Of a stretch of DNA of 64,000 bases, positions 16,178 through 24,398 are shown piece by piece. The notes beneath the pieces are model-generated. The model worked only from the letters and a program-made list of their open reading frames with translations. It searched no databases and was not told the origin of the DNA. The stretch is from positions 1 to 64,000 of the forward strand of contig NZ_CAJGBN010000003.1 of assembly GCF_904426505.1 (NCBI RefSeq), given 5' to 3'. The stretch is from Rubrivivax sp. A210. Lineage in GTDB: Bacteria; Pseudomonadota; Gammaproteobacteria; Burkholderiales; Burkholderiaceae_C. Within the stretch, counting starts at the first letter, position 1. Every line of letters starts with the position of its first letter. Made by a program: the position numbers and the translations under genes.

Positions 16178-16938
16178 GCGATGAGATCGTGCTGCGCACC
16201 CAGGGCTTGTGCAAGCGCTTCGGCGGCATCACTGCCACCGACCAGGTCTCGCTGACCCTGCCGCGCGGCGCGCGCCACGCCCTCATCGGCCCCAATGGCG
16301 CCGGCAAGACGACGCTGATCAACCTGCTGACCGGCGTGCTCGCGCCCAGTGCCGGCCGGGTCGAGCTGATGGGGCGCGACATCGCCGGCCTGGCGCCGCA
16401 CCGCCGCGCCGCGCTGGGTCTGGTGCGCACCTTCCAGATCAGCCAGCTCTTCGCCACGCTGACGCCGCTGCAAAGCCTGGCGCTGGCGGTGGCCGGGCGC
16501 CGCAGCGCGGCCTGGCGCTGGTGGCAGCCGCTGGGCGCCGACGCCGCCATCGCCGCCGAGGCCGAAGCGCTGGTCGAGCAGTTTCGCCTGCAGGAACATG
16601 CGCTGCGCCCCACGGGCGAGCTGCCTTACGGCAAGCGGCGCCTGCTCGAGATGGCGCTGGCGCTGGCGTTGCGGCCGCGCGTGCTGCTGCTGGACGAGCC
16701 GGCGGCCGGGGTGCCCGCGGCCGAGCGCGCCGACATCCTGGCCACCGTGGCGGCGCTGCCGGCCGAGGTGGCGGTGCTGCTGATCGAGCACGACATGGAC
16801 CTCGTCTTCGCCTTCGCGCGCCGCATCACTGTGCTGGTCGACGGCGCCGTGCTCACCGAGGGCGAGCCCGAGGCCATTGCCGCCGACGCGCGGGTGCAGG
16901 CGGTCTACCTGGGCGATGTCGGGCTGGCCCATGGCTGA
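16174..16938 (+). CDS. ABC transporter ATP-binding protein (LivG-like)
   Basis: A 254-residue ATPase. Walker A is GPNGAGKTT, the Q-loop region is LVRTFQISQLFATLTPL, the signature is the variant LPYGKRRLLEMALAL, Walker B is VLLLDEPAAGVP, and the switch His is in LLIEHDMDLVFAFA. The C-terminal GEPEAIAADARVQAVYLGD is the LivG tail. The start at 16174 overlaps the LivM-like stop. The signature lacks the usual second glycine-glutamine pair, as is common in LivG proteins. Confidence 0.9.
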   Translation: MSDEIVLRTQGLCKRFGGITATDQVSLTLPRGARHALIGPNGAGKTTLINLLTGVLAPSAGRVELMGRDIAGLAPHRRAALGLVRTFQISQLFATLTPLQSLALAVAGRRSAAWRWWQPLGADAAIAAEAEALVEQFRLQEHALRPTGELPYGKRRLLEMALALALRPRVLLLDEPAAGVPAAERADILATVAALPAEVAVLLIEHDMDLVFAFARRITVLVDGAVLTEGEPEAIAADARVQAVYLGDVGLAHG

Positions 16939-17644
16939 GCCCTTGCTGCGCGTGGAGGGCCTGAGCTGCGGCCACGGCCAGGCCGTGGTGCTGGCCGACA
17001 TCGGCTTCGAGATCGAGGCCGGCCGCTCGCTGGCGCTGCTGGGCCGCAACGGCAGCGGCAAGACGACGCTGATCGACACCCTCATCGGCGCGGCGCAGCG
17101 CCATGCCGGCCGCATCACCCTGGATGGCCTGGCCCTGCACACGCTGCCGCCGCACCGACGCGCCGCCGCCGGCCTGGGCTGGGTGCCGCAGGAGCGCAAT
17201 GTGTTCAGCTCGCTCACGGTGGCCGAGAACCTGCAGGCCGTGGCCCGCCCGGGGCCATGGACGCAGGCCCGTGTCTTCGAGCTCTTTCCGCGCCTGGCCG
17301 AGCGCCAACGCCATCTGGGCCACCAGCTCAGCGGCGGCGAGCAGCAGATGCTGGCCTTCGGCCGCGCCCTGGTGCTCAACCCGCGCCTGCTGCTGCTGGA
17401 CGAGCCGCTGGAAGGCCTGGCACCCATCCTCGTGGCCGAGCTGCTGCGCGCGATACGGCGCGTGGCGCGCGACGAAGGCCTGTCTTCCATCGTCGTCGAT
17501 CAGCATCCGCGCCTGGTGCTGGGCGTCACCGACGACGCCCTGGTGCTGGACCGCGGCGGCATCGCCTGGCGCGCGACCAGCGCCGAACTGCTGGACGACC
17601 CGGCGCCGCTGGCCACCTGGCTGGGCCTGGGCGCCCGCGCCTGA
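16931..17644 (+). CDS. ABC transporter ATP-binding protein (LivF-like)
   Basis: A 237-residue ATPase. Walker A is GRNGSGKTT, the Q-loop is GWVPQERNVFSSLTVAENL, the signature LSGGEQQMLAFGRAL, Walker B LLLLDEPLEGLAP, and the switch VVDQHPRLVLG. A Gln-His pair in place of the more common E-(Q/H) after Walker B is worth noting. The ATG at 16931 lies inside the LivG-like gene (8-base overlap). This is the last gene of the five-gene importer; the aminopeptidase gene starts 90 bases later. Confidence 0.9.
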   Translation: MAEPLLRVEGLSCGHGQAVVLADIGFEIEAGRSLALLGRNGSGKTTLIDTLIGAAQRHAGRITLDGLALHTLPPHRRAAAGLGWVPQERNVFSSLTVAENLQAVARPGPWTQARVFELFPRLAERQRHLGHQLSGGEQQMLAFGRALVLNPRLLLLDEPLEGLAPILVAELLRAIRRVARDEGLSSIVVDQHPRLVLGVTDDALVLDRGGIAWRATSAELLDDPAPLATWLGLGARA

Positions 17645-17734
17645 AGCCCGACGGGCTGCCGGCCAGGCCGCTGCGGCGGGCATGCCAAACTGCGGCCGGC
17701 GGTCACCACGGCCGTTGAAGTCTTGGGGAAATGC

Positions 17735-19126
17735 ATGACCGTAGAACTGACCCACACGCCGGGCCGCGACAGCGTGGCCCTGTACACCGTCGACCGCGCC
17801 GGCTTTGCCGAACGGGCGCCGGGCCTTGACGCGGCCAGTGCTCGCTGGCTGCAGACCGTGGGCTTTGCCGGCGCGCCCGACAGCCATGCCCTGCTGCCGG
17901 CGCCCGATGGCAGCCTGCGCGCGGTGTGGGCCGGTGTGCGCGACGCGGGCGACCCCTGGGCCCTGGCGGCCCTGCCCAAGGCGCTGCCGCCGGGCCGCTA
18001 CCACCTGGCGGCCGAGGCGCCGCTGGCGCTGGACGCCGCGGCCGCGGCGCTGTCGTGGGAGCTGGGTGCCTACACCTTCGACGCCTACAAGCCGGCCCGG
18101 CGTGAACCGGGGCGACTGGCGCTGGCGCCGAGCCCCGAGATCCACAAGGCGCTGATCGTCGCCGCCGCCATCGCGTCGACGCGCGACCTCGTCAACACCC
18201 CGGCCGAGCACATGGGCCCGGCCTCGCTGGCCCAGGCGGTGCGGCTGGTGGCTGAGCAACACGGCGCCAAGTTCAAGGAGACGGTGGGCGACAAGCTGCT
18301 CGCGGCCGGCTTCCCCGCCATCCACGCCGTGGGCCGCGCCGCCGATGCGGCACGCGCGCCGCGCCTGATCGAGCTGAACTGGGGCAAGGCCAAGCACCCG
18401 CGGCTCACGCTGGTGGGCAAGGGCGTGTGCTTCGACACCGGCGGCCTGGACATCAAGGGTGCCGACGGCATGCGGCTGATGAAGAAGGACATGGGCGGTG
18501 CCGCCAATGCCCTGGGCCTGGCACAGATGATCATGGCGCTGAAGCTGCCGCTGCGGCTGCAGCTGCTGATCCCGGCTGTGGAGAACGCCATCGCGGGCAA
18601 TGCCTACCGGCCGGGCGATGTCTTCAAGACGCGCCAGGGCCTGCACATCGAGATCGGCAACACCGATGCCGAGGGCCGCGTGATCCTGTGCGACGCGCTG
18701 GCCTATGGCGCCGAGTCCAGGCCCGAGCTGATGATCGACCTCGCCACCCTCACCGGCGCCGCCCGCGTCGCCCTGGGTTCGCAGCTGCCGGCGCTGTTCT
18801 GCCGCCGCATGGAGCTGGCGCGCGAGCTGGTTGACCGGGGCCTCGCGGCGCGCGATCCGCTGTGGCATCTGCCGCTGTGGCGCGACTACCACGGCGGCAT
18901 CGAGAGCGAGATCGCGGACATCGTCAACACCGGCAAGGGAGCGCTTGGCGGCGCCATCAATGCCGCGCTCTTCCTCGAGGACTTCGTGCCCGCCGGGCTG
19001 GACTGGCTGCACATCGACCTCTTCGCCTGGAACGACGGCGCCAGGCCCGGCCGGCCCGTGGGCGGCGAGGCGCAGACGCTGAGGACGCTGCTGGGCTACC
19101 TGGAAGCGCGCTTCGGCAGTGCTTGA
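17735..19126 (+). CDS. M17 leucyl aminopeptidase family protein
   Basis: A 463-residue cytosolic metallopeptidase. The C-terminal catalytic domain is complete: LTLVGKGVCFDTGGLDIKGADGMRLMKKDMGGAA (metal-binding Lys and Asp, catalytic Lys), NTDAEGRVILCDAL (Asp, Glu ligands and catalytic Arg), and LIDLATLTGAARVALG. It hydrolyses N-terminal residues of peptides with two divalent metals, usually as a hexamer. The N-terminal domain is short and diverged, as in the PepA-like leucyl aminopeptidases of Burkholderiales. The ATG at 17735 has GGGGAA upstream. The 3' end overlaps the convergent YdeI-like gene by 31 bases. Placement after an amino-acid type importer suggests peptide or amino-acid nutrition. 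Confidence 0.9.
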   Translation: MTVELTHTPGRDSVALYTVDRAGFAERAPGLDAASARWLQTVGFAGAPDSHALLPAPDGSLRAVWAGVRDAGDPWALAALPKALPPGRYHLAAEAPLALDAAAAALSWELGAYTFDAYKPARREPGRLALAPSPEIHKALIVAAAIASTRDLVNTPAEHMGPASLAQAVRLVAEQHGAKFKETVGDKLLAAGFPAIHAVGRAADAARAPRLIELNWGKAKHPRLTLVGKGVCFDTGGLDIKGADGMRLMKKDMGGAANALGLAQMIMALKLPLRLQLLIPAVENAIAGNAYRPGDVFKTRQGLHIEIGNTDAEGRVILCDALAYGAESRPELMIDLATLTGAARVALGSQLPALFCRRMELARELVDRGLAARDPLWHLPLWRDYHGGIESEIADIVNTGKGALGGAINAALFLEDFVPAGLDWLHIDLFAWNDGARPGRPVGGEAQTLRTLLGYLEARFGSA

Positions 19127-19713
19127 GGTTCCGGCGGATAGACCACCTCGCCCTTTTCGAGCATGGTGACGAAGTTCGCGATGCGGCGGGCCCGCGTGGC
19201 CGGCAGCTTGGCGTCGGCCACTCGGTGCAGGATGGCGTAGCGGTTGGCGCCCTTGAGGCCTTCGAAGAAGCGCAGCGCCTGCGGCGAGGCTGCGAGCGCG
19301 GCGCGCAGGTCGTCGGGCACGGTGGCCGTGCGCTGCGGCGCATAGGCGGCGTCCCAGCGCCCGTCGGCCCGGGCCGCGTGGACCTGGGCCAGGCCGGCCG
19401 GTGCCATGCGGCCGGCTTCGATCAGGGCCTGCGCCGCCTCGCGGTTGATCTGCGACCACTTGCTGCGCGCCGAGCGAGGTGTGAAGTACACCAGCCACCA
19501 TTGATCGTCATGCGGCGCCAGCTGCCCGTCTATCCAGCCGTGGCACAGCGCGCCGTCTATGGCCTCGCGGCGCGAGACGCTGGGCCTGCCCGCGCCCTTC
19601 TTCGCCAGTCTGAGCCACAGGCCGGGCGCGCCGGCAGGCTGGGCCGCGAGCCAGGCCTCCCAGGCGGCGGCGGTCTCGAAGGCGAGGATGGGCAGATCGG
19701 CCTTGGGAGGCAT
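19096..19713 (-). CDS. YdeI/OmpD-associated family protein
   Basis: A 205-residue soluble protein. LPILAFETAAAWEAWLAAQPAGAPGLWLRLAKKG, AIDGALCHGWIDGQLAPHDDQWWLVYFTPRSARSKWSQIN and the terminal ALRFFEGLKGANRYAILHRV...ATRARRIANFVTMLEKGE match the YdeI/OmpD-associated family, whose molecular role is unclear. The ATG at 19713 starts the conserved region; upstream frame is unconserved in character. Its last 31 bases overlap the end of the convergent aminopeptidase gene, so both stop codons lie inside the other gene. Confidence 0.85.
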   Translation of the reverse strand: MPPKADLPILAFETAAAWEAWLAAQPAGAPGLWLRLAKKGAGRPSVSRREAIDGALCHGWIDGQLAPHDDQWWLVYFTPRSARSKWSQINREAAQALIEAGRMAPAGLAQVHAARADGRWDAAYAPQRTATVPDDLRAALAASPQALRFFEGLKGANRYAILHRVADAKLPATRARRIANFVTMLEKGEVVYPPEPQALPKRASR

Positions 19714-19801
19714 GGGGCGTTCCTTCCCGGCCGCATCAGGCCTGAACGAGGGCGCCCAGTATTCCCCAAGGGCTCTTGCCGTGGGCCGTCTGCCCCCGGC
19801 T

Positions 19802-20992
19802 TCAGCCCGGCTTGCCGTCCAGGCGCGGGCGCGTGAGCACGCTCCAGTAGCGCAGCGCATAGACGCCGAAGCCGGCCGACCACAGTGCGGCCGAGGCCTG
19901 CACGGCCAGCAGCGTCGTCAACGGCGCCAGCAGCGGCAAGGCCACGCGCACCACGGCCGCCAGTGCCACCAGCACGAAGGCGGCAATCTCCCAGCGGTCG
20001 GCGCGCAGCGGCCGGGCCGTGTGGCCGCGGGCCGTGCGCGTCATCATGCCGATGATGAGTCCGCCGGCGGCGCCCACCGTCAGCGCGTGGCTGGCGGCCG
20101 ACTCGGCCAGGATGCCAAATCCGGCCGCGCCGCGCAGCAGCAGGTGCAGGGCAATCCACAGGTAGGCCAGGTGCAGCACCCACACCAGCGGCGCCTGCAG
20201 CGTGCGCCAGGGCCGCCACAGGGCCCAGCGCGCCGCATGGGCGGCGGCCACGGCCAGGGCCAGCGCGCCCAGTGCCGGACCGCGCAGGCCGGCGAGATCG
20301 GCCAGCAGCAGCGCCAGCACTCCGCCCAGCGCGGCCTTTTCCACCAGCGGATGGCGTGTTGCGCCGGCGCCGGGCACGCCGTTGTTGGTGAACATCGGAA
20401 TCACCCGCCCGCCCATCACCGACATGACGAAGAGCACGATGTCCAGCGCCAGCTGGATGCCGGCCCAGGCGGGCAGGCTGGCAAGGCCCAGTTGCGAGAG
20501 GTGGACGGCGCCGGAGGCCAACCCCAGCAGCACCAGCAGGGCGACGAAGAAGTAGTTGCGCCGGTTGCCGGCGCGCACGAAGGGCACGGCCAGTGCCGCT
20601 GCGGCGGCCAGCGGAAAGGCGATGTTGGCCAGCGCCGCGGCCAGCGCCCAGGGCGTCAGCACCAGCACGCGGGCGGCCAGCCAGAGCGCGGCCAGCGCGG
20701 CCAGCGCCGGCCCGGTGGGCGTGGGCTGGTTGCTCCAGTTGCGGCCTGCGGTGAAGAGAAAGCCGACGATGACGGCCAGCGTGAAGCCGAACAGCATCTC
20801 GTGCGCATGCCACAGCGGCCCGGCCAGGTAGGCCTGGCCCAGCAGGCCCGAGACCTGCAGCGCCCACAGCGGGATCGAGAGCGCGGCAAAGGTGCTGGCC
20901 AGCAGGTAGAAGGGTCGAAAGCCCAGGTCCCAGAGCGCGAAGCGCCGCAGGGGCCGTGCGCCAGGTTCCTCGATGCGAAGCAGTGTTTCCAT
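19802..20992 (-). CDS. nnrS: NnrS family membrane protein
   Basis: A 396-residue protein with about twelve hydrophobic helices. Family marks are LWDLGFRPFYLLASTFAALSIPLW, AGPLWHAHEMLFGFTLAVIVGFLFTAGRNWS, GGRVIPMFTNNGVPGA and GLIIGMMTRTARGHTARPL. NnrS is a heme- and copper-containing inner-membrane protein linked to tolerance of nitric oxide in denitrifiers and in hosts. An NsrR-like box lies 25-50 bases before the start, between promoter elements. No denitrification genes are present in the window, so it probably serves stress defence here. Confidence 0.92.
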   Translation of the reverse strand: METLLRIEEPGARPLRRFALWDLGFRPFYLLASTFAALSIPLWALQVSGLLGQAYLAGPLWHAHEMLFGFTLAVIVGFLFTAGRNWSNQPTPTGPALAALAALWLAARVLVLTPWALAAALANIAFPLAAAAALAVPFVRAGNRRNYFFVALLVLLGLASGAVHLSQLGLASLPAWAGIQLALDIVLFVMSVMGGRVIPMFTNNGVPGAGATRHPLVEKAALGGVLALLLADLAGLRGPALGALALAVAAAHAARWALWRPWRTLQAPLVWVLHLAYLWIALHLLLRGAAGFGILAESAASHALTVGAAGGLIIGMMTRTARGHTARPLRADRWEIAAFVLVALAAVVRVALPLLAPLTTLLAVQASAALWSAGFGVYALRYWSVLTRPRLDGKPG

Positions 20993-21016
20993 GGGAGCTC
21001 GGCAGACCTGGCGGCG

Positions 21017-21044
21017 ATTTAAGATGCATGCAGTTTACATCTAA
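21017..21044 (-). promoter_or_regulatory. nnrS promoter with NsrR-like box
   Basis: Reading the reverse strand, TTAGAT (21044-21039) and TTAAAT (21022-21017) form -35 and -10 boxes with a 16-base spacer. Overlapping them, 21022-21042 is a partial palindrome with arms AGATGCA and TGTAGA-type complement (ACATCT). This matches the known NsrR consensus of AGATGYA and its complement around an AT-rich core. NsrR is an Fe-S repressor relieved by nitric oxide. Confidence 0.7.
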
Positions 21045-21066
21045 TCGGCGAGCACCGTCCGGGGTT

Positions 21067-21480
21067 TCAGGCCGCGCGTCGCGCCCGTGCCTTCAATACG
21101 CGCGGCAGGCTGTCTTCAATCCAGTCGGCCAGCGCGCGCACGCGGGGCGCCGCCTCCAGGCCCAGCGTGCTCAGGCTGTACTCCACATGGGGCGGCACCA
21201 CCTCGAAGGCCAGGCGGTCGACCAGGCCGTCGGCCTCCAGCCGCTGCAGCGTCTGCGCCAGCATGCGCTCGCTGACGCCGCCGATGGCGCGGCGCAGCTC
21301 GCTGAAGCGGTGGGTGCCGGTCTCGAGCACCAGCAAGACCAGCACGCCCCAGCGGCTGGTCATGTGCTCGAGCACGGTGCGCGACGGGCAGGCCGGCGCC
21401 AGCAGATTGCCCTTGCGCAGCAGGGCAGAACGGGGGCGCGGCTGCCCCGGCGCCGGGCCGGGTGGAGGCTGGATCTTCAT
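21067..21480 (-). CDS. HxlR-family transcriptional regulator
   Basis: A 137-residue winged-helix protein. SRTVLEHMTSRWGVLVLLVLETGTHRFSELRRAIGGVSERMLAQTLQRLEADGLVDRLAFEVVPPHVEYSLSTLG covers the typical HxlR core, with the Cys in ACPSRTVLEH at the position used for redox or aldehyde sensing in some members. The ATG at 21480 is favoured because GAAGG lies 5 bases upstream; an ATG at 21492 is also in frame. It diverges from qorB, as E. coli ytfH does from qorB (ytfG). It likely binds the palindrome at 21495-21515. Confidence 0.88.
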   Translation of the reverse strand: MKIQPPPGPAPGQPRPRSALLRKGNLLAPACPSRTVLEHMTSRWGVLVLLVLETGTHRFSELRRAIGGVSERMLAQTLQRLEADGLVDRLAFEVVPPHVEYSLSTLGLEAAPRVRALADWIEDSLPRVLKARARRAA

Positions 21481-21494
21481 ACTTACCTTCATGT

Positions 21495-21515
21495 ACGTAC
21501 TTCCGAAAAGTACGT
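21495..21515. promoter_or_regulatory. probable HxlR operator
   Basis: ACGTACTT (21495-21502) and AAGTACGT (21508-21515) form a perfect inverted repeat around five bases, in the 81-base gap between the divergent HxlR and qorB genes. Symmetry and size fit an HxlR dimer site controlling both genes. It lies 15 bases before the chosen HxlR ATG. Confidence 0.7.
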
Positions 21516-21561
21516 TTAAATCCTAAAGTGCATTCCTCTTCGATTCAAGCAGGGATTCACC

Positions 21562-22443
21562 ATGGCCAGCGCCACCACCGTCGCCTCCACCGTCGCCTCC
21601 ACCATCGCCATCACCGGCGCCACCGGCCAGCTCGGCCGCATCGTCGTGCGCAAGCTGCTCGCCCGGGTGCCTGCCGCCGGCATCGTCGCCCTGGTGCGCG
21701 ACCCCGCCAAGGCCGCCGACCTGGGCGTGGCGGCGCGCGCTGCCGACTACGGCCGCCCCGAGACCCTGACCGCTGCGCTGGCCGGCGTGCAGACCCTGTT
21801 GCTGATTTCCTCCAGCGAAGTCGGACAGCGCGTCGCCCAGCACCGCAACGTCATCGAAGCGGCGCAAAGGGCCGGCGTGCGGCGCATCGTCTACACCAGC
21901 CTGCTGCACGCCGACCGCTCGCCGCTGAGTCTGGCGCCCGAGCACCAGGAGACCGAGTCGATGATCCGTGCCAGCGGCCTGGAGTGGACGATGCTTCGCA
22001 ACGGCTGGTACATGGAGAACCACACGGCCTCGGCGCGTGGCGCGCTGGCGGCCGGAGCGCTGATCGGTGCGGCTGGCGCGGGCCGCATCAGCGGCGCGCC
22101 GCGCGAAGACTATGCCGAGGCCGCGGTGGTGGCGCTCACCGGCAGCGGCCATGCAGGCCAGGTCTATGAACTGGCCGGCGACACGCCCTACACCCTGGCC
22201 GATCTGGCGGCCGAGATCGCAGGCCAAGGCGGCAAGGCCGTGCCCTACCGCAACCTCGGCCTGGCCGACTACGCTGCGGCGCTGCAGGGCCTGGGCCTGC
22301 CCGACTGGCTGGCCGGCGCGCTGGCCGCCTGGGATGTGGATGCCTCGCGCGACGCGCTCTTGGCCGACGGCCGCACGCTGTCGCGCCTGATAGGCCGGCC
22401 GACCACGCCTCTGGCAGCGGCGGTGGCCCAGGCCCTGGGCTGA
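21562..22443 (+). CDS. qorB: NAD(P)H:quinone oxidoreductase, QorB/YtfG type
   Basis: A 293-residue atypical short-chain dehydrogenase. The dinucleotide motif IAITGATGQLGRIVVRKLL is followed by LLLISSSEVGQRVAQHRNVIEAAQRAGVRRIVYTSLLHADRSPLSLAPEHQETE and MLRNGWYMEN, which agree closely with E. coli QorB as I remember it. QorB reduces quinones with NADPH. The protein starts ~14 residues earlier than E. coli QorB, with a repeated TVAST segment coded by a doubled 12-base unit at 21589-21602. AGGGA precedes the ATG by 6 bases. Likely repressed by the divergent HxlR regulator and induced by oxidative or electrophile stress. Confidence 0.9.
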   Translation: MASATTVASTVASTIAITGATGQLGRIVVRKLLARVPAAGIVALVRDPAKAADLGVAARAADYGRPETLTAALAGVQTLLLISSSEVGQRVAQHRNVIEAAQRAGVRRIVYTSLLHADRSPLSLAPEHQETESMIRASGLEWTMLRNGWYMENHTASARGALAAGALIGAAGAGRISGAPREDYAEAAVVALTGSGHAGQVYELAGDTPYTLADLAAEIAGQGGKAVPYRNLGLADYAAALQGLGLPDWLAGALAAWDVDASRDALLADGRTLSRLIGRPTTPLAAAVAQALG

Positions 22444-22533
22444 GGGCCGGCCGGAATCAGCCCGCGCATGCGGAGCCTGCGCGGTCCTCCGCCTGGCGCG
22501 GCGCTGTCCGCAGGCGCTGCACCGCGTCCCGGC

Positions 22534-23328
22534 TCAGCGCTCGGCGTTCTTGCGCAGCGTTGGCAGGCCCACGCCGGCGGCGTCGAAGCCGCCGTCCACG
22601 GCCAGCACCTGGCCGTTGATGTAGCTGGCGTTGGCGCTGCACAAGAAGCCCACGGCATTGGCAATTTCCTCGGTCGTGCCGTAGCGCTCGAGCGGGATCA
22701 CGTCGTGGTAGTCCGAGCGTATGGCCACGCTGTGCACCAGCTTGGCCATCTCGGTCTCCACCGGCCCCGGGGCGATGGCGTTGACGCGTATGCCCACGGT
22801 GCCCAGCTCGGTGGCGTGCTGCTTGGTCAGGTGGATCAGCGCCGCCTTGCTCGTGCCATAGGCCACGCGCAGCGTGCTGGCGCGCAGGCCGGAGATCGAT
22901 GCGATGTTGACCACCGCGCCGCCGCCGGTCTTGCGCATCACCGGCGCGCAGGCCTGGGTGCAGAGGAAGGGGCCGTTGAGATTGGTGCCCAGCACATGCT
23001 GCCAGTCTTCGAACGTGGTCTGGCCCACCGGCTTGAACACCGCCACGCCGGCGTTGTTGACGAGGGCGTCGATGCGGCCGAAGGTGGCCGCCGTCTGCTC
23101 GGTGGCCAGCGCCACCTGTTCGGGCTGCGAGACATCGCAGCGCAGGGCCAGCACGCGCTCGGGGTCGGCCAGCGCGGCCTCGGTCTTGCGCAAGGTCTCG
23201 CCGTCGATGTCCCACAGCGCGACACGGTGGCCGTGGGCCAGGAACCATTGCGCCACCGCCAGGCCTATGCCACGGGCGCCCCCGGTGACGACGGCCACGG
23301 GCAGGGGGGCGGGAAGGGTGTTGCTCAT
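22534..23328 (-). CDS. SDR family oxidoreductase
   Basis: A 264-residue classical short-chain dehydrogenase. Cofactor motif VVTGGARGIGLAVAQ, an acidic end to beta2 (LWDIDGE) suggesting NAD preference, NNAGVAVF, NIASISG with the catalytic Ser, and YGTSKAALIHLTKQ with catalytic Tyr and Lys, then APGPVETEM. The ATG at 23328 follows GGAG by 8 bases; a GTG codon directly upstream is less likely. It lies downstream of the IclR gene on the same strand (87-base gap), so it may belong to the same regulon as the thiolase/CoA-ligase genes. The substrate is unknown. Confidence 0.9.
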   Translation of the reverse strand: MSNTLPAPLPVAVVTGGARGIGLAVAQWFLAHGHRVALWDIDGETLRKTEAALADPERVLALRCDVSQPEQVALATEQTAATFGRIDALVNNAGVAVFKPVGQTTFEDWQHVLGTNLNGPFLCTQACAPVMRKTGGGAVVNIASISGLRASTLRVAYGTSKAALIHLTKQHATELGTVGIRVNAIAPGPVETEMAKLVHSVAIRSDYHDVIPLERYGTTEEIANAVGFLCSANASYINGQVLAVDGGFDAAGVGLPTLRKNAER

Positions 23329-23415
23329 CACAGGATCTCCAGTCAGGGGCGCCCAGCATAGGCAAGAGCCAATCCCGGCAAGGGGCCGGGGTGTCGGCTG
23401 CGCGCCACGCTTTCT

Positions 23416-24222
23416 TCAGGTGGCCGCGGCCACTGCCAGCAGGCCCTGCAGCTCGCGGCTGGCCTGCATCAGGCGGTTGCCCAGGGCCGCGGCGCGCGCC
23501 GGGCCGAGGCGGCTTTCGATGGCGGCCAGGCTGATCGAGGCCACCGGCCGCTGCTGGCTGTCGTAGACCGGCACGCCCAGGGCCCAGCTGCTTTCCAGCA
23601 CCAGGCCGGGGTTGAGGCAATAGCCCTGGGCGCGCGTCTCGCGGATCAGGCGGCCGATGGCGGCATCGGTGCAGCGCAGGTAGCGCGCCAGCCGGGTGGC
23701 GGCATTGCGCTGCAGGATGTCGGCGATGTCGGCGTCGGAGAGCGCGGCCAGGATGGCGCAGCTGCCCGCGCCCACGCCCAGCGGCCAGCGGTCGCCGGCC
23801 TTGACGAGCTGGTTGCGGATGGGGAAATCGCCCTCGGTGCGCGACAGGCAGATGCTCTCGATGCCGTGCAGCACGGTGAAGAACACGGTGTCGCCCGATT
23901 CCAGCGCCAGCGTGCGCATCAGCGGCGCGGCCAGGCGCTGCAGCTCGTAGCTGGGTTCGGCCGCCAGGCCCACGGCAAAGGCCTCGGGGCCCAGGCGGTA
24001 GGCGCCGCTGGCGCGGTCGTGCATCACGAAGCCCTCGTCGACCAGGGTGCGCGTGAGGCGTATCGCGGTGCTCTTGTTGAGCGCCAGGCGGCGGCCGATC
24101 TCGGTGATGCGCAGGCCGCCCGGGCCGACGCGGGTGAGCAGGCGCAGCACCGCCAGGCCGCGGCGCAGGGTCTGGGCGCCGGCGGTCTCGGGTGTACTGG
24201 ATGGCAGGGGGTCGCTAGGCAT
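23416..24222 (-). CDS. IclR-family transcriptional regulator
   Basis: A 268-residue regulator. The winged helix is LRRGLAVLRLLTRVGPGGLRITEIGRRLALNKSTAIRLTRTLVDEGFVMHDRASGAYRLG. The IclR effector domain carries LALESGDTVFFTVLHGIESICLSR, GVGAGSCAILAALSD, RAQGYCLNPGLVLESSWALGVPVYDSQQRPVASISLAAIESRL. The ATG at 24222 begins the coding-like sequence; the frame upstream crosses the operator. It is divergent from the thiolase/CoA-ligase/TRAP genes and probably regulates them in response to the imported acid or its CoA ester (inference). Confidence 0.9.
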   Translation of the reverse strand: MPSDPLPSSTPETAGAQTLRRGLAVLRLLTRVGPGGLRITEIGRRLALNKSTAIRLTRTLVDEGFVMHDRASGAYRLGPEAFAVGLAAEPSYELQRLAAPLMRTLALESGDTVFFTVLHGIESICLSRTEGDFPIRNQLVKAGDRWPLGVGAGSCAILAALSDADIADILQRNAATRLARYLRCTDAAIGRLIRETRAQGYCLNPGLVLESSWALGVPVYDSQQRPVASISLAAIESRLGPARAAALGNRLMQASRELQGLLAVAAAT

Positions 24223-24237
24223 AAACCATGAGGAGAT

Positions 24238-24254
24238 GGTCCATATGCTGAACC
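24238..24254. promoter_or_regulatory. candidate IclR operator
   Basis: GGTCCATATGCTGAACC at 24238-24254 is an imperfect palindrome of the form GGTyCA-N5-TGrACC, 16 bases before the iclR start and in the 176-base gap shared with the divergent catabolic genes. Its length fits IclR-family sites. Only one copy was seen. Confidence 0.45.
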
Positions 24255-24398
24255 GTTGATTGCGACGGCGCATGCGCAGCCCGGGCTTGTCCACAGGCTG
24301 GCCCCGTACCATCGGCGCCCGGACGGTGGCAAGGCCGCGGTTCGGGTTCACATCGTAGACCGTGCCGGCGCTTGCGTTGGCACCTGCCGGGGCCACGC

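Noticed and set aside
16853..19501. 882-residue reverse-strand ORF across the LivF-like and aminopeptidase genes
   Set aside because: Shadow of well-supported forward genes; Gly/His/Gln-rich composition without motifs.
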